From assembly GCA_903832735.1 (NCBI GenBank), contig CAILCO010000124.1:1-64000 (forward strand): DNA of 64,000 bases. Direction: 5' to 3'. The notes beneath the pieces are model-generated. The model did not search any database and was not told the origin of the DNA. It was given only the letters and a program-made list of their open reading frames with translations. This DNA comes from an uncultured Sterolibacterium sp. (GTDB lineage: Bacteria; Pseudomonadota; Gammaproteobacteria; Burkholderiales; Rhodocyclaceae). Made by a program: the position numbers and the translations under genes. Shown in pieces: positions 21,094 to 31,729 of this stretch (position 1 is its first letter; each line of letters opens with the position of its first letter).

Positions 21094-21129
21094 GGTATTA
21101 TCGTACCAAATTACCTGATATTTCGTCAA
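21094..21129 (-). promoter_or_regulatory. Promoter and palindromic operator of the peptide-GNAT-Rrf2 operon
   Basis: On the minus strand: TTGACG (21124-21129), an 18-bp spacer and TACGAT (21100-21105). A palindrome GGTA-CGATAA-TACC (21094-21107) covers the -10 box, a position for repression. The likely binder is the Rrf2 protein encoded last in the operon. Confidence 0.55.
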
Positions 21130-21175
21130 CTCGAATGCATATACCGGTTATGGGTCATCTTCCAGGAGCGCTGAA

Positions 21176-22609
21176 ATGAAATTATTCGAACCGCTAGACA
21201 TCAATGGCATGGTGATTCCGAATCGCGTGATGGTTCCCGCCATGGTGACCCACCTATGCGAAGAGGGCGGCATGGTCAACGACGCCGTGATCGAGCGCTA
21301 TGCCGCCTATGCCGCAGGCGGTGCGGGACTGATCGTGGTCGAGGCGATGGCCGTGCACCAGAATAAGTCGGGCGCCCTGCTGCGCGCCAGCGAGGACAGA
21401 TTCATTCCAGGGCTGCGCGAACTGACGCGGCGGGTGCATGAAACGTCCGACTCCAAGATCGTGCCGCAGATCATCCATTTCATGAAGGTGGCGCGCACCG
21501 GCTGGCGCCAGACGATAGACACGCTGTCGACGGAGGAAATCGCCACCATCGTCGAACAGTTCGGCGCGGCGGCGGCGCGCGTTCAGGAAGCGGGTTTCGA
21601 CGGCGTCGAGTTGCACTCGGCGCATGCCTATACCCTGTCCTCCTTCCTCTCGCGCACCAATCCGCGCAAAGACGAGTATGGCGGCGACACGCTGGAGGGT
21701 AGGCTGACGCTGATCGGGCAGGTGATGGCGAATGTCAGGCGCCGCGTCGGCAAGAACTTCCCCGTCTGCGTCCGTTTCAACGCCGAGGAATTCATCAAGA
21801 ACGGCTATACCGTGCAGGAATCGAAACTGATCGCGCAGCGCTTCGCTGAACTGGGATTCGATTACCTGTCCTTGTCGGCGGGCGGCAAGTTCGAGGACGC
21901 GGTGCATACGCCGGGGGCGGTGCTGTTCCCCTATTCCGGCTACTCCGGCGACCGCTGCATGCCGGGCCAATGGCTGCCGCGCGGACTGCACGTGAACCTG
22001 GCCGCCGAGATCAAGGCGCACCTCGTCGCCCGTGGTTTCAAGACGCCGGTCGCCATCGCCGGAAAGTTGTCCGATCCCGTGGACGCGGAAGCGCTGCTCG
22101 CGCGCGGCGAGGCCGACATGGTGGCGATTGCCCGCGGCCTACTCGCCGATCCTGCCTGGACCAACAAGGTCAAGAACGGCCAGGTCGAGAGCATCGTGCA
22201 GTGCGACTATTGCAACGTCTGCAAGCAGCTCGATGGCACGCACAAGCCAGTCATCTGCGCGCTCTGGCCCCAGGGCTCGCTGCAGGCGCCGAAGGAGAAT
22301 TCTGCCGCCCGGGCGCCCGAATGGGGTGCCGACGGTGCCGGCTTGAGCGCAACGCTAACCGGAACGACTGTTTCCCTGCGCTGGAGCAAGGCCCCGGGAG
22401 CCGCTGGTTACGATATCTATCGCAGCACCGACGAAGGACAGGCGCAATTTCAGGATGCGGCGAAGCTGACGAAATGGGCCGACAAATGCGTCCTCGGCGG
22501 CCAGCGCTACCGATACCAGGTCAGGCCCCGCAGCACATCGGGCCTGGCGGGCATCCCTGTCGCGACGGAAGTGGAATTTCCCCTGCCCGGGTACATGGCA
22601 GCGAAATGA
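21176..22609 (+). CDS. Old Yellow Enzyme-family NADH:flavin oxidoreductase with 4Fe-4S motif and C-terminal fibronectin-III-like domain
   Basis: A 477-aa protein. Residues 1-340 are an OYE-type TIM barrel with the active-site segment ELHSAHAYTLSSFLSR (His147, His150) and the RTNPRKDEYGG loop. Cysteines 343, 346, 349 and 361 (CDYCNVC ... C) match the 4Fe-4S site of trimethylamine dehydrogenase and 2,4-dienoyl-CoA reductase. The FAD/NADPH domain that follows in those roughly 670-aa enzymes is absent. Instead residues about 385-470 look like a fibronectin-III fold (VSLRWSKAPGAAGYDIYRS). AGGAG precedes the ATG. It probably reduces an enoyl or dienoyl substrate; the electron donor is unclear. The CoA-type ligase follows 44 bp later. 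Confidence 0.85.
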   Translation: MKLFEPLDINGMVIPNRVMVPAMVTHLCEEGGMVNDAVIERYAAYAAGGAGLIVVEAMAVHQNKSGALLRASEDRFIPGLRELTRRVHETSDSKIVPQIIHFMKVARTGWRQTIDTLSTEEIATIVEQFGAAAARVQEAGFDGVELHSAHAYTLSSFLSRTNPRKDEYGGDTLEGRLTLIGQVMANVRRRVGKNFPVCVRFNAEEFIKNGYTVQESKLIAQRFAELGFDYLSLSAGGKFEDAVHTPGAVLFPYSGYSGDRCMPGQWLPRGLHVNLAAEIKAHLVARGFKTPVAIAGKLSDPVDAEALLARGEADMVAIARGLLADPAWTNKVKNGQVESIVQCDYCNVCKQLDGTHKPVICALWPQGSLQAPKENSAARAPEWGADGAGLSATLTGTTVSLRWSKAPGAAGYDIYRSTDEGQAQFQDAAKLTKWADKCVLGGQRYRYQVRPRSTSGLAGIPVATEVEFPLPGYMAAK

Positions 22610-22653
22610 TCCATGCCCCGGCGTATTGGCCGGGCTAGCAAGAGAGGATGAAG

Positions 22654-24284
22654 ATGCTGGAAGGATGCGTTGCCTGGCCTGAGGATTTCGCACGGCGCTA
22701 TCGCGAACAGGGTTACTGGGAGGACGCCACCTTGTTCGAGGTGCTGTCCCATACCGCGGCGCTGTTCCCGGACAAGTTGGCCGTGGTCGACGGCACTCGC
22801 CGCATTTCCTATGCGCAGTTGCGCGACGCGGTCCTGCGGCTCGCAACAGGGCTGGCGACACTGGGACTGCGTCCAGGCGAGCGGGTGATCTTCCAGCTCG
22901 ACAACAGCCTCGAATTGATCGTGAGCTTCTTTGCCCTCTGTCGCCTGGGCGTGATTCCGGTTTTGGCTTTGCCCGCCCATCGCCGGACGGAAATTGCCCA
23001 TTTCGCCCGTGCCAGCGGCGCAGTGGCGCTGTTCATACCCGACCGGGTACGCAACTTCGACTATCGTGAAATGGCCCGGGAAGTGGTGGCGCTATGCCCG
23101 ACCCTGCGCCAGGTCATCGTATCCGGGCAAGCCGAGGCCGATCAAGTGGCGCTGACGATGCTCTCCGAAAGTCAGGCGGAAGGGCAAGCCGCGATGCCTC
23201 TGCCCAAGGCCGGTGATGTGGCGCTGATGCTGCTCTCGGGCGGCACGACCGGTTTGCCGAAGCTCATTGCGCGAACTCACGCCGACTATATCTACGGCTC
23301 GAAGCAAAGTGCCAAGGTGGCCGGCTTCGGAACGGACACGGTGTTTCTCGCCCTGTTGCCGATCGCCCACAACTATACCCTGGGCGCGCCCGGCGTCCTC
23401 GGCACGATCGCCTGCGGCGGCACTACGGTGGTCTCGCCCGGCACGGCGGCGGAGGTGGTGTTTCCGCTGATCGACCGGGAAGGCGTGAGCGTCCTCAGCG
23501 CGGCGGTGCCGCTGGTGGCGAAGTGGTTGGGTTCGGACCTGTTCGGCCGCCACGACTTCGCGACACTGAAGGTTTTCATGAACGGCGGCGCCAAGCTGGT
23601 GCCGGAACTCAGGCAGAGGGTCGAGGAGAAATTCAACTGCCTCTACCAGGAGAGCTTCGGCACTGCGGAAGGACTGCTCAACATGACGCGCCTTTACGAT
23701 CCCGAGCATGTGCGCATGAACAGTTCCGGCCGGCCGGTCTCCGACGGTGACGAAATAAGGATAGTCGACGCCGCGGGCAATGATCTTCCGGACGGGCGGG
23801 CGGGCGAATTGCTGGTGCGCGGACCCTACACCATACGCGGCTATTACAACGGTTCGGAAAACAACCAGAAGGCATTTACCGCGGATGGCTTTTACCGCAT
23901 GGGAGATGTCGTCAGCAAAGTCGATGGCAATCTCTACCTTGAAGGCAGGATCAAGGATTTGATCAACCGGGGCGGCGAGAAGATCAGTTCGGAGGAGATC
24001 GAGAACCACATCCTGGCGCACCCGGAAATCGAATCGGCTTGTGTCGTGGCCATGCCAGACCCGGTATTCGGCGAAAAAGCCTGCGCCTTCACCATCCTCC
24101 GCCAGAATTGCGCCCTGACGCTGGCACAACTCCTGGCTTTCCTGCAGACGCGCGAAATCGCGCGCTTCAAGATGCCCGAACGGTTGGAGGTCGTCGAGGA
24201 ATTCCCCATCAGTCCGGCCGGCAAGATCCTGCGGGCCCGCCTCCGCGAGGCGGTGGCGGAGAAAATCCAGCAGGAGACTGCCCT

Positions 24285-24288
<4 letters not shown>
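22654..24288 (+). CDS. EntE/DhbE-like aryl-acid AMP/CoA ligase
   Basis: A 544-aa adenylate-forming enzyme. The N-terminus (WPEDFARRYREQGYW) is characteristic of 2,3-dihydroxybenzoate and salicylate adenylases. The ATP loop is LLSGGTTGLPKLI, and the C-terminal catalytic Lys is in SPAGKILRARL. The aryl pocket keeps the HNY triad and GGAKL loop of DhbE, but the position of DhbE Ser240 reads Ala (HNYTLGAPG). No siderophore carrier or synthetase genes are near. It more likely makes an aryl-CoA for catabolism, for example of salicylate or 2-aminobenzoate. ATG 22654 is preferred for spacing to GAGAGG. Its stop overlaps the convergent ligase gene by 4 bp. Confidence 0.82.
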
Positions 24289-25904
<1,616 letters not shown>

Positions 25905-25915
25905 GCTCACTACTT

Positions 25916-26671
25916 TCACTCCTTTTCCAGAAATCGGCGTACGCGCTCCTGGGTGTCCGCCGTGCCGAGCAGCATCTTGCTGCCCGCAAGCTCGACTTCG
26001 TACCCCTGGTCACTGCCGGAAGCCGCCACGCCTATGCATTCCTTGCAGGCGGCGAGCGCCTGCTTCGGCAACTTGGCAATCCGCTCCACCAGTGCCCGCG
26101 TACTCTCCTGCAATTCTTTCGCCGGCGCCACCCACTGGGCGAGTCCGAGCGCTACGGCATCGGCGCCTGCGACAATTTCGGCGCCCAGGATCAGGCGGCG
26201 GCTGATCGCCTCGCCGCACAGCCGGGTCATCCGTTGCGTCCCCCCGGCCGCGGGCAAGAGCCCCAGCCTCGCCTCGGGCAAACCGATCCTGGCGCTGTCG
26301 GCAACGAAGCGCAGATCGCAGGCCAGCGCCAATTCGAAACCGCCGCCCAGGGCCGCGCCACCGATCTCGGCGACGCTGACCACGCCGATCCGCTCCAGCC
26401 GCGCATAGACCTCCTGCAAGCGGCGGGTGAAAGCGATCATCCGCTCGCGCCCCTCCTCGGTCAGAAACCGCGCCCGCATGAACTCCAGATCGGCGCCGGC
26501 GCAGAACACCCGCTCGCTGCTGCGCAGCCAGAGCACGGCAACGTCCGGGGCCTGTTCGATCTCGGTTAGCACCTCGTCAAGCCGAGTCAACCATTCGTCG
26601 TTGATGGCATTGACCGGAGCCCGGCACAGGGTTGCGACGGCGATCGCGCCGTCGATGGCAAGTGAAATCAT
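25916..26671 (-). CDS. Enoyl-CoA hydratase/isomerase (BadK-like candidate)
   Basis: A 251-aa crotonase. Both catalytic glutamates of enoyl-CoA hydratase are in place: one in GGGFELAL and one in LPEARLG, and the oxyanion-hole loops (CAGADL, GGAALGGG) are intact. It should hydrate a 2-enoyl-CoA, here plausibly cyclohex-1-ene-1-carboxyl-CoA. It overlaps the TetR gene by 4 bp upstream and the ligase gene downstream. Confidence 0.88.
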   Translation of the reverse strand: MISLAIDGAIAVATLCRAPVNAINDEWLTRLDEVLTEIEQAPDVAVLWLRSSERVFCAGADLEFMRARFLTEEGRERMIAFTRRLQEVYARLERIGVVSVAEIGGAALGGGFELALACDLRFVADSARIGLPEARLGLLPAAGGTQRMTRLCGEAISRRLILGAEIVAGADAVALGLAQWVAPAKELQESTRALVERIAKLPKQALAACKECIGVAASGSDQGYEVELAGSKMLLGTADTQERVRRFLEKE

Positions 26672-27393
26672 TTTGTCTTGGCGCGGGCGGATGGCCGCTT
26701 GTCGTGTTTGAAATTGCCGGTGTTGCGCCGCATCGTCGCCAGCGCCGCACGGCCCTTGGTCGTGAGAAAGGGTTCTACCAGAAGCTTGAGGCCTTCGGAG
26801 ACATACTCCGAGGGCGACAGCTTGTCCAGAAACGCCCAGTTCTTCAGCGCCCAGGCATGGCAGAACATCACCACCTGATAGACCAGCAGATACTCATTCA
26901 CCTGGCGCATGTAACCGCCCGCGATGCACGCCCGCAGGCAACCTTCGAGCAGGCGATTGCTTCTGATCTCTTCGTCCTTGATCAGGCTGCGCCGATCGGG
27001 ACGCAGCGAGTTGGTCGAGCGGTAGGCCAGCACCGTCGCCTCGCGCAGCCGATCGACGATGGCGCAATATGCCCAGATGGCCATGCACAGCCGCTCCACG
27101 GGATGCTTGATGCCCTCAAGGCGCAGGGGGATCTCGGTCTCATAGGTTTCCAGGACGAGTTTCAGCGAAAGCAGCAGAATGTCGTCCTTGTCGCCGAAGT
27201 ACTGGTAAATCAGGCCGATGCTCACCCCGGCTTCGCGGGCGATCTGGGCGATAGTGGTGGTGTAGTAGCCCTGCGTCGAAAACAGCTTGACCGCGGCGCG
27301 CAGGATCTGGCCGCGCCGCTCCTCGATCAGCTTGCTGTCGGTGACCAGGCTATCGACCTGTCCCGGTGACGCAGTCTGCTTCACCACCCTCAT
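26668..27393 (-). CDS. TetR-family transcriptional regulator
   Basis: A roughly 241-aa regulator. The N-terminal helix-turn-helix is clear (FSTQGYYTTTIAQIAREAGV then SIGLIYQYFGDKDDIL). The C-terminal domain resembles acyl-CoA-responsive TetR proteins but its ligand is unknown. It is embedded in the catabolic operon. Three matching operators at 12991, 29032 and 30324 are its probable targets. The start is unsure: ATG 27393 has GGGAGG almost touching it, whereas GTG 27387 is better spaced. Confidence 0.88.
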   Translation of the reverse strand: MRVVKQTASPGQVDSLVTDSKLIEERRGQILRAAVKLFSTQGYYTTTIAQIAREAGVSIGLIYQYFGDKDDILLLSLKLVLETYETEIPLRLEGIKHPVERLCMAIWAYCAIVDRLREATVLAYRSTNSLRPDRRSLIKDEEIRSNRLLEGCLRACIAGGYMRQVNEYLLVYQVVMFCHAWALKNWAFLDKLSPSEYVSEGLKLLVEPFLTTKGRAALATMRRNTGNFKHDKRPSARAKTK

Positions 27394-27417
27394 GCCTCCC
27401 GCGGGACTCAACCGGCC

Positions 27418-28236
27418 TCAGTTGCCGACGAAAGCCGGCTTGGCCTTGGCCACGAAGGCGTGGTAGGCGATCTTGAAGTCCTCGGTCTGCATGCAGATGG
27501 CTTGGGCTTCGGCTTCGGTCTCCAGCGCCTGCTCGATCGTCTGGTTCCATTCCTGGTGCAGGCACTTCTTGGTCACCGAGTGGGCGAAGGCCGGGCCGTC
27601 GGCGAGCGAGCGCGCCATGTTGGTGGCTGTTTCCAGCAGCTTGTCCTGGGCCACAATGCCGTTGAAATAGCCCCAGGCCTGGCCTTCCTCGGCGCTCATC
27701 ATGCGGCCGGTGTACAGCAGTTCCGAAGCGCGGCCCTGGCCGATGATGCGCGGCAGGATGCTGCAGGCGCCCATGTCGCAGCCGGCCAGGCCGACTTTGG
27801 TGAACAGGAAGCCGGTCTTCGCCGCGGGGGTGGCGTAGCGGAAGTCGCTGGCCATGGCGATGATGGCACCGGCGCCGACGCAGATGCCGTCCACTGCCGC
27901 GATGATCGGCTGCGGACAGTTGCGCATTTCCTTGATGAAGTTACCGGTCATGCGCGTGAAAGCCAAGAGGCCGGCCATGTCCATCTTGGTCAGCGGGCCG
28001 ATGATTTCATGCACGTCGCCGCCGGAGCAGAAGTTGCCGCCGGCACCGGTAAACACGATGGTGCGCACGTCTTCCGCGTATTGAAACTTGTGGAAGGTGT
28101 CGCGCAGTTCGGCGTAGCTTTCGAAGGTCAGCGGATTCTTGCGGTCCGGCCGGTTGAGGGTGATGGTGGCGACGCGGTTGGCCACCTCCAGCTTGAAGTG
28201 TTCCGGCCGCCAATCGGCCGCTTTGAGCTTGTACAT
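27418..28236 (-). CDS. Crotonase-family enzyme lacking the hydratase glutamates (ring-hydrolase candidate)
   Basis: A 272-aa crotonase. The oxyanion hole is present ([19 protein letters not shown]), but the position of the first hydratase Glu reads Ile ([11 protein letters not shown]), and the second segment reads [15 protein letters not shown] with no Glu. It therefore should not be a simple hydratase. The KVG...D arrangement is reminiscent of MenB/BadI-type enzymes that make or break C-C bonds next to a ketone. In this operon a 2-ketocyclohexanecarboxyl-CoA hydrolase (BadI role) is the missing step. AAGGAG precedes the ATG. Confidence 0.75.
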   Translation of the reverse strand: MYKLKAADWRPEHFKLEVANRVATITLNRPDRKNPLTFESYAELRDTFHKFQYAEDVRTIVFTGAGGNFCSGGDVHEIIGPLTKMDMAGLLAFTRMTGNFIKEMRNCPQPIIAAVDGICVGAGAIIAMASDFRYATPAAKTGFLFTKVGLAGCDMGACSILPRIIGQGRASELLYTGRMMSAEEGQAWGYFNGIVAQDKLLETATNMARSLADGPAFAHSVTKKCLHQEWNQTIEQALETEAEAQAICMQTEDFKIAYHAFVAKAKPAFVGN

Positions 28237-28265
28237 GTGGTTCTCCTTTTATCGAAATGGTTGGA

Positions 28266-29012
28266 TCAGCCGGCCAGCACCAGTCCGCCGCAAACGCTCA
28301 GGACTTGGCCGGTGACGAAGCTGGCCCGATCGCTGGCGAAGAACAGCACGGCGTCGGCGACTTCTGAGGGTTTGCCCAGGCGGCGCATCGGCGTGGCGCG
28401 GATAAAGGCTTCGCGATGCTTCTCAGGCACGGCGGCGAGCAGCGGCGTGTCGGTCGGACCGGGGCAGACGCAGTTGACGTTGATGTTGTAGCGCGCCGTC
28501 TCGCGCGCCAGGCTCTTGCTGAAGGCAATGGCGCCGCCCTTCGCGCCGGAATACACGGTTTCGCCCAGGCTGCCGACACGTCCGGCGTCGGAGGCCACCG
28601 TGACGATCTTGCCGGCACCTTTTTCGATCATCTTGTCGAGGAAGGCACGGCTCACCATCACCGGTCCCATCAGGTTGATGTCCACCACCTTGCGCCAGAA
28701 GTCCGGGGTATTCTCGACGAAAGGCTGGATCTTGCCCCAGCCGGCGACATTGACCACGATATCGACGTGACTGCGCGCGGCATAGGCCTTGCCGGCAAAA
28801 TCGGCGACCGAAGCGAGGTCGGTGACATCGAGGCGGAAGAAGTCAGCACCCTGACCGCGGCCGCGGATCTCGGCGACTGTCGCGGCGCCGCCTTCCTCGT
28901 TGAGATCGCCCAACACGACATGGGCACCCGCCGCCGCCATCACCTCGGCCACCGCCCGCCCGATGCCGGAAGCCGCCCCTGTCACCACCGCTGTTTTTCC
29001 GTCTAGCCGCAT
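28266..29012 (-). CDS. Short-chain dehydrogenase, 2-hydroxycyclohexanecarboxyl-CoA dehydrogenase (BadH)-like
   Basis: A 248-aa SDR with the NAD motif TGAASGIGRA, NVAGWG, catalytic Ser in VASDAGRVGS, YSGAKGG (Tyr and Lys) and the C-terminal VTGQVLSVCGGL. The ASDAGRVGS, YSGAKGG and CPGPTDT blocks closely follow BadH, which oxidises 2-hydroxycyclohexanecarboxyl-CoA to the 2-keto ester. ATG 29012 has GAGGT at the right distance; an in-frame GTG at 29018 does not. It heads the operon SDR-crotonase-TetR-crotonase-ligase, under the promoter at 29032-29083. Confidence 0.85.
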   Translation of the reverse strand: MRLDGKTAVVTGAASGIGRAVAEVMAAAGAHVVLGDLNEEGGAATVAEIRGRGQGADFFRLDVTDLASVADFAGKAYAARSHVDIVVNVAGWGKIQPFVENTPDFWRKVVDINLMGPVMVSRAFLDKMIEKGAGKIVTVASDAGRVGSLGETVYSGAKGGAIAFSKSLARETARYNINVNCVCPGPTDTPLLAAVPEKHREAFIRATPMRRLGKPSEVADAVLFFASDRASFVTGQVLSVCGGLVLAG

Positions 29013-29031
29013 TTTCACACCTCAAGTAAAG

Positions 29032-29083
29032 ATGAATGATCGTTCATTCAGTTAAAATTATCATGGACAAATGCAAATTGCAA
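29032..29083 (-). promoter_or_regulatory. SDR operon promoter with TetR-type operator
   Basis: On the minus strand: TTGCAA (29078-29083), 15-bp spacer, GATAAT (29057-29062), 5 bp, then CTGAATGA-ACGA-TCATTCAT (29032-29051). Hexamers, spacer lengths and operator are the same as at pobA, and even the TTTAA between -10 and operator is shared. Confidence 0.75.
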
Positions 29084-29107
29084 GCGCGTAAGTCATGCCT
29101 GGGAGGA

Positions 29108-30286
29108 TCAACCGGCGCCGGCCGAAAATTCCTTGATCGCCTGTCGGCCGATGATCAGCTTCTGCACTTCGGTCGCGCCCTCGTAGATTCGCAGGGCGCG
29201 GATTTCCCGGTACAAGCGCTCCACCGGCATGCCCGACTTGACGCCGAGGCCGCCGAACAGCTGCAACGCACGATCGATTACCTGCTGCGCCGTTTCGGTG
29301 GCGACCATCTTGGCCATCGCCACTTCGGCGGTGGCTGGAACGCCCAGGCAGTCGCGCATCCAGGCCGCCCGGTAGGTCAAGAGAGCGCTCGCGTCGATGC
29401 CCGTCGCCATGTCGGCGAGCGCCGCCTGGGTAAGCTGAAAATCGCCCAGGGTCTGGCCGAACATCTTGCGGCTGACGGCGCGCTCGAGAGCCGCTGCCAT
29501 GGCGTGGCGTGCGAAGCCGACCGAGGCGGCGGCTACGCTGGTGCGGAAGATGTCCAGGGTCTGCATCGCCAGTTTGAAGCCGGAACCCGCCTTGCCCAGC
29601 AGATTCGCCGCCGGCACCCGGCAGTTGTCGAAGCGCAGCGTGGCCAGCGGATGCGGTGCGATGACCGGGATCTTCTCGGCGATGGACAATCCGGGCGTAT
29701 CGGCATCGATCACGAAACCCGAAATGCCGCGACTGCCAGGCGCCTCGCCGGTTCGCGCAAAGACGCAATAGAAGTCGGCAATGCCGCCGTTGGAGATCCA
29801 GGTCTTCTCGCCGTCGAGCACGTAGTCGTCGCCGTCCCTGCGTGCCGTCGCGGCGAGTGCGCCAACGTCCGAGCCGGCATCGGGTTCCGACAGTGCGAAG
29901 GCCGCGATGAGCTTGCCCGCAGCGACCTGCGTCAAGTATTTGCGTTTCTGTTCGACCGTGCCGCCGATGGAGATGGCGCCACTGCCCAGGCCCTGCATGG
30001 CAAAGGCGAAATCGGCCAGGCCGGAGCGCTTCGCGAGATTTTCCCGCAACAGGCAGAGCGAGCGGACATCGATGGCATCGAGCGCGCCGCCGTACTCCTT
30101 GGCCACGCAATACCTCAACCAGCCGGCCTCGCCCAACCGGGCAACCAGGGAACGGCAGAGCTGTTCGACGTCCTCCGCCCCTTCCGCCCCTTCCTCATGC
30201 AATTGGTCCGCGGCCCAGGCATCGAGATCCCGCGCCAGGGTTCGGTGGCCGTCATTGAAAAATGGCCAAGACAGACTGTCATTCAT
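29108..30286 (-). CDS. Acyl-CoA dehydrogenase (cyclohexanecarboxyl-CoA dehydrogenase candidate)
   Basis: A 392-aa flavoprotein with the ACAD signatures [23 protein letters not shown] and the C-terminal [17 protein letters not shown]. It would oxidise an acyl-CoA to the 2-enoyl-CoA using FAD and pass electrons to ETF. In context it supplies the AliB step, cyclohexanecarboxyl-CoA to cyclohex-1-ene-1-carboxyl-CoA. ATG 30286 has GGGAG upstream; the frame opens earlier (30337) but that lies inside the operator region. It is transcribed on its own promoter, 95 bp before the SDR gene. Confidence 0.87.
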   Translation of the reverse strand: MNDSLSWPFFNDGHRTLARDLDAWAADQLHEEGAEGAEDVEQLCRSLVARLGEAGWLRYCVAKEYGGALDAIDVRSLCLLRENLAKRSGLADFAFAMQGLGSGAISIGGTVEQKRKYLTQVAAGKLIAAFALSEPDAGSDVGALAATARRDGDDYVLDGEKTWISNGGIADFYCVFARTGEAPGSRGISGFVIDADTPGLSIAEKIPVIAPHPLATLRFDNCRVPAANLLGKAGSGFKLAMQTLDIFRTSVAAASVGFARHAMAAALERAVSRKMFGQTLGDFQLTQAALADMATGIDASALLTYRAAWMRDCLGVPATAEVAMAKMVATETAQQVIDRALQLFGGLGVKSGMPVERLYREIRALRIYEGATEVQKLIIGRQAIKEFSAGAG

Positions 30287-30323
30287 TCCATGCTCCCGTG
30301 CCGACATCAGGGTCGTCGGCGTT

Positions 30324-30347
30324 GACTGAATGATCACTCATTCAGTC
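30324..30347 (-). promoter_or_regulatory. TetR-type operator at the acyl-CoA dehydrogenase promoter
   Basis: GACTGAATGA-GTGA-TCATTCAGTC on the minus strand, a perfect 10-bp inverted repeat with 4-bp spacer and the best of the three operator copies. It overlaps a candidate promoter TTGACT-N17-GATCAT, lying between the -35 and -10 boxes and over the latter, which would block RNA polymerase. Confidence 0.75.
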
Positions 30348-30358
30348 CCGGCAGTCAA

Positions 30359-30403
30359 CTAGTGCCCTGGGTTGTCTGAATGACAACCCAGGGCACTTGT
30401 GCC
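30359..30403 (+). repeat. 45-bp palindromic repeat, copy 2
   Basis: A perfect 16-bp stem, AGTGCCCTGGGTTGTC / GACAACCCAGGGCACT, with loop TGAAT. It matches 39 of 45 positions of 19837-19881, including flanking CTAG and TTGTGCC. Confidence 0.8.
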
Positions 30404-30428
30404 AGCAAAGCAGGGATACGGGAAGAGG

Positions 30429-30451
30429 AGGAGGGGCGTTTTGCCCCTCCT
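30429..30451 (-). terminator. Hairpin terminator candidate after the binding-protein gene
   Basis: AGGAGGGGC / GCCCCTCCT arms (9 bp) with a 5-nt loop begin 9 bp past the stop codon of the 30460-31650 gene. No T-tract follows on the minus strand, so termination strength is uncertain. Confidence 0.5.
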
Positions 30452-30459
30452 GAAAGGCT

Positions 30460-31650
30460 TCAGCTGCTGCCGGGATCCTTGTAGTTTTCGACCTTGTCGA
30501 ACTCGACGTTATACATGGCGCCATTGACCATCTCCGCCCTGCGGATATAAACGTTCTGGATAATGTCCCGGGTCGCCGGGTCGATGCTGACCGGGCCGCG
30601 CACGCTCATCCAGCTCATGCCCTTCATCGCCGCGACCAGGGCGTCGCCGTCGGTATTGCCATTGGTCTTCTTCAGCGCTTCGTAGATCAGATGCATGCCG
30701 TCATAGCCGCCGACAGAATGGAAGTTGGGGCGCATGCCCTTGGAAAGCTTCATGAACTCCTCGACGTAGGCCTTGTTTTCCGGCGAAGGATGGGCCGCGG
30801 AATAGTGGTGGGAAGTCACCACGCCCAAAGGCGCCATCCCCATGCTCGGCAACAGGTCGTCGTCGAGCACGTCGCCGGTGCCGATCAGCTTGATGCCGGC
30901 GGCGGCGAGGCCCCGCTCGACGAACTGTTTCATCACTGCCGTACCCGGGCCCGAGGGCACGAAGACGAACAGCGCGTCGGGCTTGCTGTCCTTGACACGC
31001 TGGATGAAGGGAGAGAAATCCGGATTCTGCAAGGGCACCCGCAGGCTCTCCAGAACCTTGCCGCCGCTTTCCGTGAAGCGCTTGACGAAGACCTTTTCCG
31101 AATCGATTCCCGGCGCGTAGTCGGAGACCATGGTGATGACCGTCTTGATCTTGTTCTTCACCGCCCACTCGGCCATCGGCGCGGTGATTTGCGGTACGGT
31201 GAAGCCGCTACGGACGATGTACGGAGAACGCTGGGGAATGATCGAGGTCGCCGCGGCCATGACGATCATCGGAACCTTCGCCTGGGTGGCGATCGGTGCG
31301 GCGGCGAAGGCCAGCGGCGTCAGGCCGAAGCCGGCGAGAAAATTGACATGGCTGTTGACCACCAGTTCCTGGGCCAGGCGCTTGGTGACATCAGGCTGCA
31401 AGCCGCCATCGTCCTTGAGCAGGATCTCGACCTTACGGCCGAGGACGGAGTCGCCGTATTTCTGCTGATATAGCCGGACCGCGGTGTCGATCTGCCGGCC
31501 GGTCGAGGCGAATGGGCCGGACATCGGCAGGATCAGCCCTACCCTGAACGGATCGGCCGCAAGGGCGAAACGCGGCATGAGTCCTGCGGCCACCGCCGCG
31601 GCGCCGCCGGCGACCAGCAGCCGGCGATGGATATTGAAGGGTTTGTTCAT
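30460..31650 (-). CDS. LivK-class periplasmic binding protein (second copy)
   Basis: A 396-aa secreted protein. The signal sequence contains an Arg pair (HRRLLVAGG) and a long hydrophobic stretch ending FALAAD, so it may use Tat or Sec. The mature protein is a type I binding fold (FRVGLILPMSGPFASTG). It is a paralogue of 14405-15583 and 31730-32887. No permease is adjacent, so it may serve the LivHMGF set at 15.6-18.9 kb. Located next to the acyl-CoA dehydrogenase, its ligand may be an alicyclic or aromatic acid. Confidence 0.88.
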   Translation of the reverse strand: MNKPFNIHRRLLVAGGAAAVAAGLMPRFALAADPFRVGLILPMSGPFASTGRQIDTAVRLYQQKYGDSVLGRKVEILLKDDGGLQPDVTKRLAQELVVNSHVNFLAGFGLTPLAFAAAPIATQAKVPMIVMAAATSIIPQRSPYIVRSGFTVPQITAPMAEWAVKNKIKTVITMVSDYAPGIDSEKVFVKRFTESGGKVLESLRVPLQNPDFSPFIQRVKDSKPDALFVFVPSGPGTAVMKQFVERGLAAAGIKLIGTGDVLDDDLLPSMGMAPLGVVTSHHYSAAHPSPENKAYVEEFMKLSKGMRPNFHSVGGYDGMHLIYEALKKTNGNTDGDALVAAMKGMSWMSVRGPVSIDPATRDIIQNVYIRRAEMVNGAMYNVEFDKVENYKDPGSS

Positions 31651-31729
31651 ATTGTCTCCTCACGTAAGTAAACCAATTTTGCGCTGCTCATCAAGTATAG
31701 CGTCGAAGTCAGGATGGGGCGGATCGTCA

